Source of the DNA: a virus
Strand: one strand, 5' to 3'
IMG/VR virus record: IMGVR_UViG_3300032397_000010
Coordinates: 1-64,000 of that record
Length of the DNA stretch: 64,000 nucleotides
Of the stretch, positions 37,434 to 45,644 are shown one piece after another (position 1 is the stretch's first letter; each line of letters starts with the position of its first letter). The translations under genes were made by a program, and so were the position numbers. The notes below the pieces were generated by a model. It did no database searches, was not told the DNA's origin, and worked only from the letters and a program-made list of their open reading frames with translations.

Positions 37434-37988
37434 ATGAGCAGCTACAGAGCAGTCACACTTTTCGACGGGCACACGAGACTGATCCAGAACGCCGACACGC
37501 TCATCGTGGGTGCTGGTATCGAGACGTCTACTGGTGCTGCTGGCTACGTGTCGTTCGGTTCCGCCGTTTCGTTCCTGTCGCGCACCACGGTTCAGAGAGA
37601 CGCCCTCGTCACTCCCGTCGTGTCCTCGACGATCTGGAACAGCACAACGCTCGGCCTCGACGTCTACTACACGCTGCAAGACGCCTCGTCGGCATGGCTG
37701 TCGCTCGCAACGCTGCAAGATGTAGAGCTTGGCAACGATCCGGTCTACCCCGGCACGACCTACGCCAACATCCGCACGTTCGGCTTGCTCACGCAAGAGA
37801 CGTGGACACGCACGGCAGGTAGTACGCTTCTGAAGTCAATCGACTACACTTTCTCAGGCAGCAGGATCACCCAGCAGGTGACGAAGCTGTTCGCGGCGAA
37901 CGGAACCACCGTCGTGGCCCAGACGACGCAGACGTTCACCTACACAGGCAGTCTGCTGACGGGCGGAACAATCGTGAGGAACGTCTGA
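37434..37988 (+). CDS. Small fibre-associated protein sharing an N terminus with the giant fibre
   Basis: The 184-residue product begins with FDGHTRLIQNADTLIVGAG, parallel to the start of 33940-37371 (IQN.(D/S).L.VG..(I/V)E). The rest is Thr/Ser-rich beta (TLGLDVYYTLQDASSAWLSL..., TQTFTYTGSLLTGG). GGAG lies upstream at usable spacing, after the terminator hairpin. Probably a short fibre, chaperone or adaptor bound to the same virion site. TGATG-type junction with the next gene. Confidence 0.72.
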   Translation: MSSYRAVTLFDGHTRLIQNADTLIVGAGIETSTGAAGYVSFGSAVSFLSRTTVQRDALVTPVVSSTIWNSTTLGLDVYYTLQDASSAWLSLATLQDVELGNDPVYPGTTYANIRTFGLLTQETWTRTAGSTLLKSIDYTFSGSRITQQVTKLFAANGTTVVAQTTQTFTYTGSLLTGGTIVRNV

Positions 37989-40408
37989 TGGCTACCACCG
38001 TGAATCCAGGCTCTCCGTTCCCGTTCTTTCCAGGCACAGGACTTGTGCCGATCCACAGTGGCGGCGCGGTGTCCTCGAGCGGTTCTGTTGTCGTGTACCC
38101 TGGCGCAAACAAGACGTCGTTGTTCGTCAACGTGCTGTCCGCGCCGACGGGCACGCTGCCAACGCTGTCGTACACAGTGCAAGAAGTCGATCCTGGCGAC
38201 AACACAACGCCAGTCGGAACGCCCGTCACAGCAGGACCGATCAACGGAGTCGTGAACGGTCGTGTCGAACTGCCGATGGTCTTTGGCGGGGCCGTGAAGG
38301 TCTCGTGGACTGTGACCGGTACGTTGCCGAATTTCCCGTCGGTCTACGCGACGCTCGTGTCTGTTGTCGGGGCGACCGCTCTTGTGGACTCGTCCGGCGC
38401 GGACGTTGCCGCTTCGGTTGGCGGGACAACAGCCAGCGCGATCACTGTTCAAGGGAACGCGAGTGGAACTCCGGTTCGCGTCTCGGGGAACAGGAGCAAC
38501 AACAATGCTGCTCCTGGCTCAACGAACACCGGATCGTTGACAGTAGTCGCGAACGCAGCAGCGCCGTCGTGGACCGAGGGCAACCTCGTCACGTTGTCGT
38601 CTGATCTGAACGGATGGCTTCGCACCACTTCGTTGCAGGCTGGAATTCCTACGGCCGCCGCTCCAAACACTGCCGTCCAGGTGGCCGGTAGCGATGGCAC
38701 GAACCTTCGTGTTCCGTTCATTGACCCCAACGGCAGGGTGCTGATCAACGGAGCGGGCTCCGCTGGCTCTGCCGTCGGCGGCGTGCTGACTGTACAGGGC
38801 GTCGCCAGCATGACGCCCATCGTCGTGAATGGCGACAGGACGAACAACAGCGCCGCTCCCAACGCTACGAACATCGGCGCGCTGACGGTTCGCGCGAACG
38901 CAGCAGCGCCGTCGTGGACCGAAGGCAATCTGGTCACGCTGTCGTCCGACCTGAACGGAAATCTGCGGATCACCGGGGCGGTCACCGGAACGAAGACCAA
39001 CAACAACGCTGCGCCCGGCGCGATCAACCTGGGTGTACTGCCAGCCGTAGCGAATGCTGTGGCTCCGGCATGGACCGAGGGCAATCAGGTCGCGCTGTCA
39101 ACTGACCTCGCGGGTAGCCAGCGCGTCACAGTTCCGCAGTACATCACCGGGGCGTCGAGTTCGCTTGCTTTCGGTGCCTCGCAACGACTGAGCGTGTCCA
39201 GCGACTCGATGCTGTTCTTTGACCCTATCCAGAACGGGGGCATCAATACGGCGCTGTGGTCAACGTCGGCTACCACCATGACCAGTGCCGTGAGCAACGG
39301 CATGATGACGCTAAACAGCGGCAGCGTCACCGCGATCAACACCAACATCGGAATCTCTTCGCTGCGCCAGATCCCGTGCGGTGTAGGATACGCAACACAG
39401 ATCCAGCATCGCGCAAAGCTGTTGTACGGAACGAATCCGACGAACTGCCAGCATGAACTAGGCGTCGCGAACGGCACGGGCGGAGCGGCCATCACGGACG
39501 GCATCATCTTCCGCCTGGACAGCAACAACCAATTCCGTGGAGTCGTCAGCCAGGGAGGCAGCGAGACGACAACGAGCGTCTTGACGACGCCAGTCAGCAA
39601 CGCCTTCTACACGTTCCAGATCACGATCTACGAGGACCGCGCTACGTTCGCGGTGATCAACTCGGACGGCACTATCTACGTTCAAGCGACGATCAATACC
39701 CCTCTCGCGAATCAGTGGCTTACCAACCAGTCGTATCTCCCCGTGTTCGCTCGCGTGCTCATCGGTGGCACGGTCGCGCCGTCCGCGCCGCAGATCGGTC
39801 TCGTTTACGTCTCGGCGAGTCAGAAAGATGTCCAGGCTACCGATCCGTACGCCGTTCAACTCTGCGTCGCTGGGGCGCGCAACGGCAACATCGACCCGAC
39901 TACGTACGCTCAGACCGCGAACTGCTCGCTGACGGCAAACCCGACGACGGTTACGCTTTCGACCACAGGAATCCCTGCTGGCGGCACCGGGCTAGGAGGA
40001 TGCTTCGCGTTCACCAGTATCGCAACGACGGCGAACATGCAGGTATTCATGGGTCGTCAGAACCCAAGCCCGTACACCCTGGTGATCACTGGCTTCGCCA
40101 TGCCTCCGCCTGTTGTTACGACGATCATGGGAGCAACGATATCAATCTTCGAGTTCAGCCTTATGGTTGCCAATACCAGCAACCCAAGCACCGCGACTCA
40201 GATGTTCTGCTATCCGCTTGGAATGTTCAGCGCGACAGCGAGCGCGGCAGTAGGAACGGTGTTCAACGGGCAGTCGATCATCAAGCAGTTCACGTCTCCG
40301 GTTGTTGTTCCAGGCGGATGGTACGTGTACCTCATGGTCCGTCCGGTGAGCGCGCCAGCAAGCGGTGTTGTGCGCGGTACGATCGATATTCAGGCCCACA
40401 ACAGGTGA
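37988..40408 (+). CDS. Virion/fibre protein with repeated modules
   Basis: The 806-residue product has an N-terminal domain (about 1-150) followed by at least three modules of about 60-70 residues. Their pattern is NASGTPV.V.G.R.NN.AAP, then N.G.LTV.ANAAAPSWTEGN, (Q/L)V.LS(S/T)DL.G. The module spacing and Asn/Gly turns fit stacked beta-sandwiches in a tail or surface fibre. The C-terminal 400 residues form a larger Thr/Asn-rich domain with scattered Cys. Start ATG 37988 overlaps the previous stop by one base. No catalytic motif. Confidence 0.78.
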   Translation: MATTVNPGSPFPFFPGTGLVPIHSGGAVSSSGSVVVYPGANKTSLFVNVLSAPTGTLPTLSYTVQEVDPGDNTTPVGTPVTAGPINGVVNGRVELPMVFGGAVKVSWTVTGTLPNFPSVYATLVSVVGATALVDSSGADVAASVGGTTASAITVQGNASGTPVRVSGNRSNNNAAPGSTNTGSLTVVANAAAPSWTEGNLVTLSSDLNGWLRTTSLQAGIPTAAAPNTAVQVAGSDGTNLRVPFIDPNGRVLINGAGSAGSAVGGVLTVQGVASMTPIVVNGDRTNNSAAPNATNIGALTVRANAAAPSWTEGNLVTLSSDLNGNLRITGAVTGTKTNNNAAPGAINLGVLPAVANAVAPAWTEGNQVALSTDLAGSQRVTVPQYITGASSSLAFGASQRLSVSSDSMLFFDPIQNGGINTALWSTSATTMTSAVSNGMMTLNSGSVTAINTNIGISSLRQIPCGVGYATQIQHRAKLLYGTNPTNCQHELGVANGTGGAAITDGIIFRLDSNNQFRGVVSQGGSETTTSVLTTPVSNAFYTFQITIYEDRATFAVINSDGTIYVQATINTPLANQWLTNQSYLPVFARVLIGGTVAPSAPQIGLVYVSASQKDVQATDPYAVQLCVAGARNGNIDPTTYAQTANCSLTANPTTVTLSTTGIPAGGTGLGGCFAFTSIATTANMQVFMGRQNPSPYTLVITGFAMPPPVVTTIMGATISIFEFSLMVANTSNPSTATQMFCYPLGMFSATASAAVGTVFNGQSIIKQFTSPVVVPGGWYVYLMVRPVSAPASGVVRGTIDIQAHNR

Positions 40409-40411
40409 TGC

Positions 40412-41689
40412 ATGTTCCGTCAGACGATCAGTTTTCAGGGTCTCGGCGTCGTCGATCTTCGTTGGCCCGACTTCAAGGCTACCGTGGGGTCCGACTCGCT
40501 ATCGATGCGGTTCATCGAGCGCGATGACAGCTACACGATCTTCGCTCTCGAAGAGAGCATTGCGTTCACGACGCTGTTGCTCAAGCAGAATGCGTCGGAC
40601 CAGTTCGCGTGGGACGAGTACTCGCCAGACTACACGAAAGCTCAGAACGATGCGGACCGCGTCGAGTTCGAGACGACGTATAAGGCTACCGCGAACGCGC
40701 CGATCCAACTGAAATCAGCCAGCCGCGTACAGGGCGTTGCGGCTGCGAAGGGTCTCGGTGGATATCTGCCGAATCCATCGAACAACCCGTACATGCCAGC
40801 CAGCGACGAACTGGTGTCGCTGTACGTGGACGGCGAAGGATCTCTTGTCACGCGCGGCGTCGTGATGACCGACGAGGGAAGCTTCCGTGACGACTTCAGC
40901 GGTATAGACCTTGCGACTCCGATGACTGGATCGGTGACGGTCACGAACGGCAGTCAATTGGTCGTTGGAGAAGGCACGCTGTTCATGTCCGAGATCAGCA
41001 GGACCGGCTACGTCCGAGCGTACTCGGCTGATGACACGTTGTGGGTCAAGACAGCCCGCATCATCGACGACACCCACATGCTGATCGACTCGCCGTACGC
41101 CGGAGCAACGGTCACGGGTGACATGTTGATCCAGGCCGAGGCGGTCCCGCAGAGCATCGGCGCTACACCCGGAACGATCTCGCTCGATGGCGCGGGAAAG
41201 CTCCTGCTTGCCTCTGGCACGGCCGCCGACTGCGGGGTCGGTATGTGGCGGATGGCTGACTACGGCCCCATGTCGATCACCGGCTGGATCTCCCTGCCGT
41301 CTCGGCAGGCGGAGCAGAAGGTGTGGTTTGGCTTTCGAGACGATCCGGCGGCACCAGACATCTACGTCGAACTGGAGTTCACCGGCATCGACGACACCAA
41401 GGCGACGTTCGTCTCCAGCTTCCATGGCGAGACCGAGACGACCGAGATCACGCTGCCCGCGTCATCGTCTACTCAACTGAAGTACCGGATTTCGGTGATG
41501 CCTGAGTACTGTGAGATCCAGGTGGGCGACAGCGCGCCTGTGCGACACGAACTGCACATCCCTGATCCGTACTCGGAGATGGTGATCTCGGGCGGCATCG
41601 TGAACACCGCGACCGCTGTAGAGACGGTCATCGAGGTAGACTGCGTCTTCTTCCAGAACTTCGACCGCATCGCAGTGAAGCAGTACTGA
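40412..41689 (+). CDS. Structural protein of the fibre block
   Basis: The 425-residue product begins MFRQTISFQGLGVVDLRWPD and is beta-rich throughout, with NPSNNPYMPASDELVSLYVD near residue 125. The C-terminal half (GMWRMADYGPMSITGWISLP..., FGFRDDPAAPDIYVELEF) reads like a lectin/concanavalin-type jelly roll. Gap to the previous gene is 3 bases. A surface or carbohydrate-contact role is possible; unproven. Confidence 0.7.
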   Translation: MFRQTISFQGLGVVDLRWPDFKATVGSDSLSMRFIERDDSYTIFALEESIAFTTLLLKQNASDQFAWDEYSPDYTKAQNDADRVEFETTYKATANAPIQLKSASRVQGVAAAKGLGGYLPNPSNNPYMPASDELVSLYVDGEGSLVTRGVVMTDEGSFRDDFSGIDLATPMTGSVTVTNGSQLVVGEGTLFMSEISRTGYVRAYSADDTLWVKTARIIDDTHMLIDSPYAGATVTGDMLIQAEAVPQSIGATPGTISLDGAGKLLLASGTAADCGVGMWRMADYGPMSITGWISLPSRQAEQKVWFGFRDDPAAPDIYVELEFTGIDDTKATFVSSFHGETETTEITLPASSSTQLKYRISVMPEYCEIQVGDSAPVRHELHIPDPYSEMVISGGIVNTATAVETVIEVDCVFFQNFDRIAVKQY

Positions 41690-41925
41690 TGAAACTCTTG
41701 TACATAGCAATCGCTCTTGCCGTCGCTGGCTGCCCGCCTCCTGCCGACAACTGTACGCCGCGAGTCACTCGCTGCGTCGGGAACACGTCTCAGATTTGCA
41801 GTACGAGCCAGCGGTGGGAGACCGTGGCGAACTGCTCCTCCGTCACACCGGTCGACCGCCAATGGACATGCTGTGCGGTCGGCAACGATCATGTCTGCCT
41901 ACCAGCGAGTAACTGCCATGATTGA
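41689..41925 (+). CDS. Cys-rich phage lipoprotein
   Basis: The 78-residue product has a lipoprotein signal (MKLLYIAIALAVAGCPPP; lipobox VAGC, acceptor Cys15). A short mature part has many cysteines (CTPRVTRCVG, QICSTS, CCAVGNDHVCLPASNC). It resembles 31027-31359 in design but not sequence. Exported, disulfide-rich; function unknown (superinfection exclusion or virion decoration are options). ATG overlaps the previous stop. Confidence 0.8.
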   Translation: MKLLYIAIALAVAGCPPPADNCTPRVTRCVGNTSQICSTSQRWETVANCSSVTPVDRQWTCCAVGNDHVCLPASNCHD

Positions 41926-42511
41926 ACCATCGGACGGTGAAGTGCAAGACCTGTGGGCGCACATGACAACAAAGTACAAGTCTGTCGTCGTTCAGAAGTC
42001 TGATTCAGAGTTCATGCAGATAGTCGCGCAGTTCCTTGACAGGATGCAGATATCCGACCGTGACATGTTCATGTCCTCATACACGACGACGATCGGAAAC
42101 CGCATCTACGTGCCGTTCGACATCGGTGTCGAGAACGACATCTGGTCGCTGTGGGACCAGATCGTCGTGTGCGCCCACGAGCACCATCACATCGAGCAGG
42201 AACAGCGGGTTGGCATGGCGCTGTTCAGTTGGCAGTACCTGAGCGACGCGGACTCGAGAGCCCGCTTCGAGGCCGAGGCGTACATCTGTCAGGCAGAGTT
42301 GGACTTCTGGCGCTTCGGCGAGTTGTCGTACGCGCCGGAGGACATGGCCGAGAAGCTCAGGGGCTACGGATGCAACGATGATCAGGTGAACATTGCTGCC
42401 GACGTGATGAGACTGCTGGGCAAGACCGTGCTTGCCGGGGGCGTCGTCAACCAGTCGTCTCGTGACGTGATCGTGTGGCTCGAGCAGTTCGCGCCCGAGA
42501 TTCGTGGCTAG
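41918..42511 (+). CDS. Possible zinc metallopeptidase (HExxH)
   Basis: The 197-residue product (start at ATG 41918; 41891 is an alternative) contains VVCAHEHHHIEQE with His87-Glu88-x-x-His91. A third acidic ligand is possible at Glu118/Glu120 (RARFEAEAY), ~27 residues on, as in gluzincins. The rest is helical with a Cys-bearing stretch (EAYICQAELDFW). No signal peptide is visible. Candidate proteolytic or domain-shared fold; activity is unproven. It converges on and overlaps the minus-strand gene 42508-42789. Confidence 0.6.
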   Translation: MIEPSDGEVQDLWAHMTTKYKSVVVQKSDSEFMQIVAQFLDRMQISDRDMFMSSYTTTIGNRIYVPFDIGVENDIWSLWDQIVVCAHEHHHIEQEQRVGMALFSWQYLSDADSRARFEAEAYICQAELDFWRFGELSYAPEDMAEKLRGYGCNDDQVNIAADVMRLLGKTVLAGGVVNQSSRDVIVWLEQFAPEIRG

Positions 42512-42789
42512 GCACCGGTCCGCGATCTGAGTTCGATCTTCGTCCCTGGCACTACTCGGCAGTTCCGCACCATCGTCAACGCGCACAGCGCCGACTGCTC
42601 GTACGTCCCTAGCTCGATCACGAACCGTTCGATCGTTACCGTCAGCGTTGGGCCGCCCGTCGTGATCGTTGGGCCGTTGTCTCCGGGCTCGCGGTAGCTG
42701 CCCTCTACGTGTCGAACCGTGCAGCATCGAGTGCCCCGCTCGCAGGTGCGACTCGATGCTCGGTTGGTCACGCAGCCTCCTGTCGTCAT
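42508..42789 (-). CDS. Small Cys-bearing hypothetical protein
   Basis: The 93-residue product has an N-terminal Cys-rich part (GGCVTN, TCERGTRCC). A beta-rich region follows (NGPTITTGGPTLTVTIERFV) and a Cys/basic end. No family recognised. The ATGA junction with 42786-42992 shows coupling. Its stop overlaps the convergent gene by 4 bases. Confidence 0.65.
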   Translation of the reverse strand: MTTGGCVTNRASSRTCERGTRCCTVRHVEGSYREPGDNGPTITTGGPTLTVTIERFVIELGTYEQSALCALTMVRNCRVVPGTKIELRSRTGA

Positions 42790-42992
42790 CTCGCCCCGGC
42801 CGCGTACTTCGTGACGGCGTCCCAGAACACCTTCGCAGCCTCGTCGATGGTCACACCTTCGGCGATCTTCACGCGCGCACCGCCGTCGTAGAGTGTCACG
42901 ACGACCTTCTTGCCATCACCGAAGCTGATGCTGCTGGGCGTTGTCGGGCCCAGCGTGAGCGAGGACGCGAGCGGTTCCTGCTCCTCGTTCAT
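42786..42992 (-). CDS. Small hypothetical protein
   Basis: The 68-residue product starts MNEEQEPLASSLTLGP and has a beta-hairpin-rich core (DGKKVVVTLYDGGARVKIAE). A helix follows (IDEAAKVFWDAVTKYA). ATGA overlaps on both sides. Unknown function. Confidence 0.65.
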   Translation of the reverse strand: MNEEQEPLASSLTLGPTTPSSISFGDGKKVVVTLYDGGARVKIAEGVTIDEAAKVFWDAVTKYAAGAR

Positions 42993-43303
42993 CGAACGCG
43001 CTCGATCGTCCCCGTGTCGACCTGGATCGTCCACGTCTCGTTCTTGGTGTCGACGCCGACGGACTTCGACGCGGCGTCCGCTGCTTGGGTGAGGGCGTCG
43101 TTGGCGGCGATGATCCTTGTCATCGCGGCGTCCCTCGCGGCAACGATCTGGGTGAGTTGCACGTTCGCGTGCTGCTCCTGTACGCACAGGTTGGCGTACT
43201 CGATCTTGGCGTTGCCCGCCTCCGTATTTGCCTTTCGGATGGCTTCGATCGCCTCCTTCGGCAGGGTCTTCTTGGTCAGGGCGAGTGGTGCTTTCTTGCT
43301 CAT
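42989..43303 (-). CDS. Helical coiled-coil protein
   Basis: The 104-residue product has a basic start (MSKKAPLALTKKTLPKE) and a long amphipathic helix (AIRKANTEAGNAKIEYANLC..., TRIIAANDALTQAADAASK). The C-terminal strand segment is ETWTIQVDTGT. AGGAGAA is the Shine-Dalgarno. The gene diverges from 43377; the gap holds one promoter of the TTGCAT-CCGCAAGCG type for the plus strand. Unknown function. Confidence 0.68.
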   Translation of the reverse strand: MSKKAPLALTKKTLPKEAIEAIRKANTEAGNAKIEYANLCVQEQHANVQLTQIVAARDAAMTRIIAANDALTQAADAASKSVGVDTKNETWTIQVDTGTIERVR

Positions 43304-43341
43304 CGTTTTCTCCTGGTGATCGCCGACCGTAGCCGACAAGA

Positions 43342-43370
43342 TTGCATTCCGCAAGCGGTTAGCGTACGGT
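43342..43370 (+). promoter_or_regulatory. TTGCAT-N1-CCGCAAGCG-N7-TACGGT promoter, leaderless
   Basis: TTGCAT (43342-43347), CCGCAAGCG (43349-43357) in the 17-base spacer, TACGGT (43365-43370) ending six bases before ATG 43377. Same architecture as 58289-58317 (minus strand). Confidence 0.7.
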
Positions 43371-43376
43371 CGGTTG

Positions 43377-43673
43377 ATGAAATTCGAGTTCGGCAACAAG
43401 CTCACGAGTCCGCTGTGCTGCGATCAGGTGCTGGTCCGCGTGCAGGGCGGCACGTTCTACGTCGGCCTCGGCATGTGCCAGCCTACCTTCGACGATGCCA
43501 AGCCGCCCGAGACGTGCGACATCCACTCGTTCGTGAGCATGAGCCCTCTCATGGTGAAGAAACTTCGTGATCTGCTGACCCAGTCGGTGGCGCAGTACGA
43601 GGAGGCGTTCGGAGAGATCAGGACAGAAGCCATGCCTCGCGGCCGGTGGCAATCCGGCGGCGACTCGAACTGA
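43377..43673 (+). CDS. Hypothetical protein with leaderless start
   Basis: The 98-residue product starts at ATG 43377 directly behind TACGGT and has no Shine-Dalgarno. It has cysteines in LCCDQVLV, GMCQP and ETCDIH and helices (MVKKLRDLLTQSVAQYEEAF). No motif recognised. It ends with a Gly/Ser-rich tail 90 bases before the next gene. Confidence 0.7.
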   Translation: MKFEFGNKLTSPLCCDQVLVRVQGGTFYVGLGMCQPTFDDAKPPETCDIHSFVSMSPLMVKKLRDLLTQSVAQYEEAFGEIRTEAMPRGRWQSGGDSN

Positions 43674-43747
43674 TCAGGCTCGGCTATGGGTCCGTGATCA
43701 CATGAGAACGGGTCCACGCGGCGGCGCTACCTGCGGTTCATCCGTTG

Positions 43748-43756
43748 TAGTAACCT
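43748..43756 (+). promoter_or_regulatory. -10 box (TAG-TAACCT), leaderless type
   Basis: TAACCT (43751-43756) ends seven bases before ATG 43764. No ribosome-binding site is visible and no other gene occupies the ~75 bases upstream. Confidence 0.55.
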
Positions 43757-43763
43757 CCGTTCC

Positions 43764-45644
43764 ATGACCACACAGCACAACTTCGGGCCCGTCGGGATCC
43801 TTGCTCCGACGACGGCAGACCTTCCCGATCCGAGACTGCTGCCTCTCGGCAACTACTTCTTCTCGGAGACGGACGGCAAGACGTACTTCGTCGCGCGTGA
43901 CGGTACGGGCCAGCACATCTGGAAACAGGTGATGGGTGCGGGCGCAGGCGGCAGTGCCATCGTCTGGCCGCTCGGTGTGCCGTGGTCCTCGATTGCCGCG
44001 CTCCTTGCTGCCGCTGGGGACGCCGCGCTTCTGCTCGTCGAGGGCGATCCGACTGGTGCGCCGCGCCTGATGACCGGCGCGGTTGGAGTCCCGTACGACT
44101 TCTCGTTCGTCATCTTCATCGGCGCTGCCAGCGATCGAACGAACAACGTCACGGTGCAGATGGACGTGAACGTCAAGGTAGACCCGCCCGTCCTGCGCTC
44201 GCGCGACATCATGTGGGCTCCGACGGCACCAGACCTCTTCGACGGTCCTGCCGATCCAGCGTTCGAGGTCGACCTCGACGGCGGCGGTGTCACGCCACCT
44301 GGACCGATCGGGGGCCGCTCCGTCTTCTTCGCCCCGAGCGGGTACTCGCCGCACAACTTCCGTCTCCGCAACGGAGCTATCCTCGACGGAACGAATCTGG
44401 CAGCTACCGACGAAGGAATCTGCCGTCTTCGCCCAAGCGTCAGCGACGAAGTGTTGGTCACGGTCGAGAGCTACGGTGGAATCTTCGGCCCGAAGAGCTT
44501 CATCAACTTCGTTCCCCCGGTGATCCCACCATTTCCTCCCTTCCCGGTTCCCACCACCGCTGTCGTCGAGGCGAACATGGACGCCAAGACACGCATCGAC
44601 CCTGGCTACAATGCAGTAGCGGTGGGAGGCAGCAACGTTGCGGTCCGGTATCAGGACGGCAGTTCTGTTCCTCTGAACCTGCCAGATCCGGCGAAGCGCG
44701 ATGTTTCCTCGTACGTGGCGTACGACGATGCGCTCGTGATGCCACCGCTCGGTGTAGGCAACGTCCAGGACGCGATCGATGTGCTCAAGAACAGCGCGCC
44801 GGATCTGGAGGCAGTGCTTGCTGTTGGCAACAAGTCGGGCCCTCACGACGTCCTGATGCAGGCCGGTCAAGCGGTCGACACGGACGGGGCGGCCCAGCTA
44901 TCGCTTGGCACCGGCAATGCCACGAGCATTGCGATGGGTCGCCCTCTGGGCGGCGCAGCAGACCTTCAGGTGTTCATCAACCAAGGTGGCGCTGCGTTCA
45001 TCTCGAACGCCGGAATCCAGTACTCTTCGACGTTCGCGAACCGAGCGCAGATTCGCCTGAACGCCTTCGGCGACCACGGTGGCGTGGCCGGAGTGACGGC
45101 GTTCAAGAGTCGCGGTGCGACGGTCACTGCCAAAGCGAGCGTGCTCGCTGGTGACCCGATCTACCGTGTCACGGTCATCGGTGTGACAGGCGACAACGAC
45201 AAGACTCCGGTCGCCGGGTACATCGACTTGAGCGTCGCTCCGGCAGGGGTCCAGCCGCTCTACGTCGCTTCGCAGTACGCCGTGTCGCTGGTGCCTCTCG
45301 AAGGTCCGATCAACTCCATCCAAGAGATGTGGAAGATCACCTCGCAGGGCGTTCCATGTCTCCGCGAGGAGTTCCATCAAGGCCCCAACGGTGACAGCGT
45401 CACCGTGGTCGCGGGCGTCATCGCTCTCGGACTCGGCGGAGTCGTCAATGTTCTGAATCCCAATATCAAGGCGAACACGCGCTTCACCCTCACCATTCAA
45501 GACGGAGGCGCGGTGCCGCTCGGCAGCGTCTACGTGGCTAGCCGAGTCGTCGGTCCTGGCGGAAGCTTCAACATCCAGTCCACCAACGCTGCCGATGTCG
45601 ACGTCCTGGTTTACTGGCAACTCTGGGAGCAGGTAGTACGGTGA
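43764..45644 (+). CDS. Large fibre-like protein with QHNFGP anchor module
   Basis: The 626-residue product starts with the module (TTQHNFGPVGIL, LLPLGNYFFSE, TYFVARDGTG, HIWKQ). A Gly/Ala-rich linker and two beta-rich domains follow. About residues 60-260 have Leu/Ala/Gly strands, and a DVSSYVAYDDALVMPPLGVG-like segment near 310 resembles fibre-core motifs. The C-terminal part (NIKANTRFTLTIQDGGAVPL...) is a tip-like beta domain. Its last codons overlap the next GTG start (GTGA). Likely a virion appendage; the module may dock it. No enzyme motif. Confidence 0.78.
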   Translation: MTTQHNFGPVGILAPTTADLPDPRLLPLGNYFFSETDGKTYFVARDGTGQHIWKQVMGAGAGGSAIVWPLGVPWSSIAALLAAAGDAALLLVEGDPTGAPRLMTGAVGVPYDFSFVIFIGAASDRTNNVTVQMDVNVKVDPPVLRSRDIMWAPTAPDLFDGPADPAFEVDLDGGGVTPPGPIGGRSVFFAPSGYSPHNFRLRNGAILDGTNLAATDEGICRLRPSVSDEVLVTVESYGGIFGPKSFINFVPPVIPPFPPFPVPTTAVVEANMDAKTRIDPGYNAVAVGGSNVAVRYQDGSSVPLNLPDPAKRDVSSYVAYDDALVMPPLGVGNVQDAIDVLKNSAPDLEAVLAVGNKSGPHDVLMQAGQAVDTDGAAQLSLGTGNATSIAMGRPLGGAADLQVFINQGGAAFISNAGIQYSSTFANRAQIRLNAFGDHGGVAGVTAFKSRGATVTAKASVLAGDPIYRVTVIGVTGDNDKTPVAGYIDLSVAPAGVQPLYVASQYAVSLVPLEGPINSIQEMWKITSQGVPCLREEFHQGPNGDSVTVVAGVIALGLGGVVNVLNPNIKANTRFTLTIQDGGAVPLGSVYVASRVVGPGGSFNIQSTNAADVDVLVYWQLWEQVVR

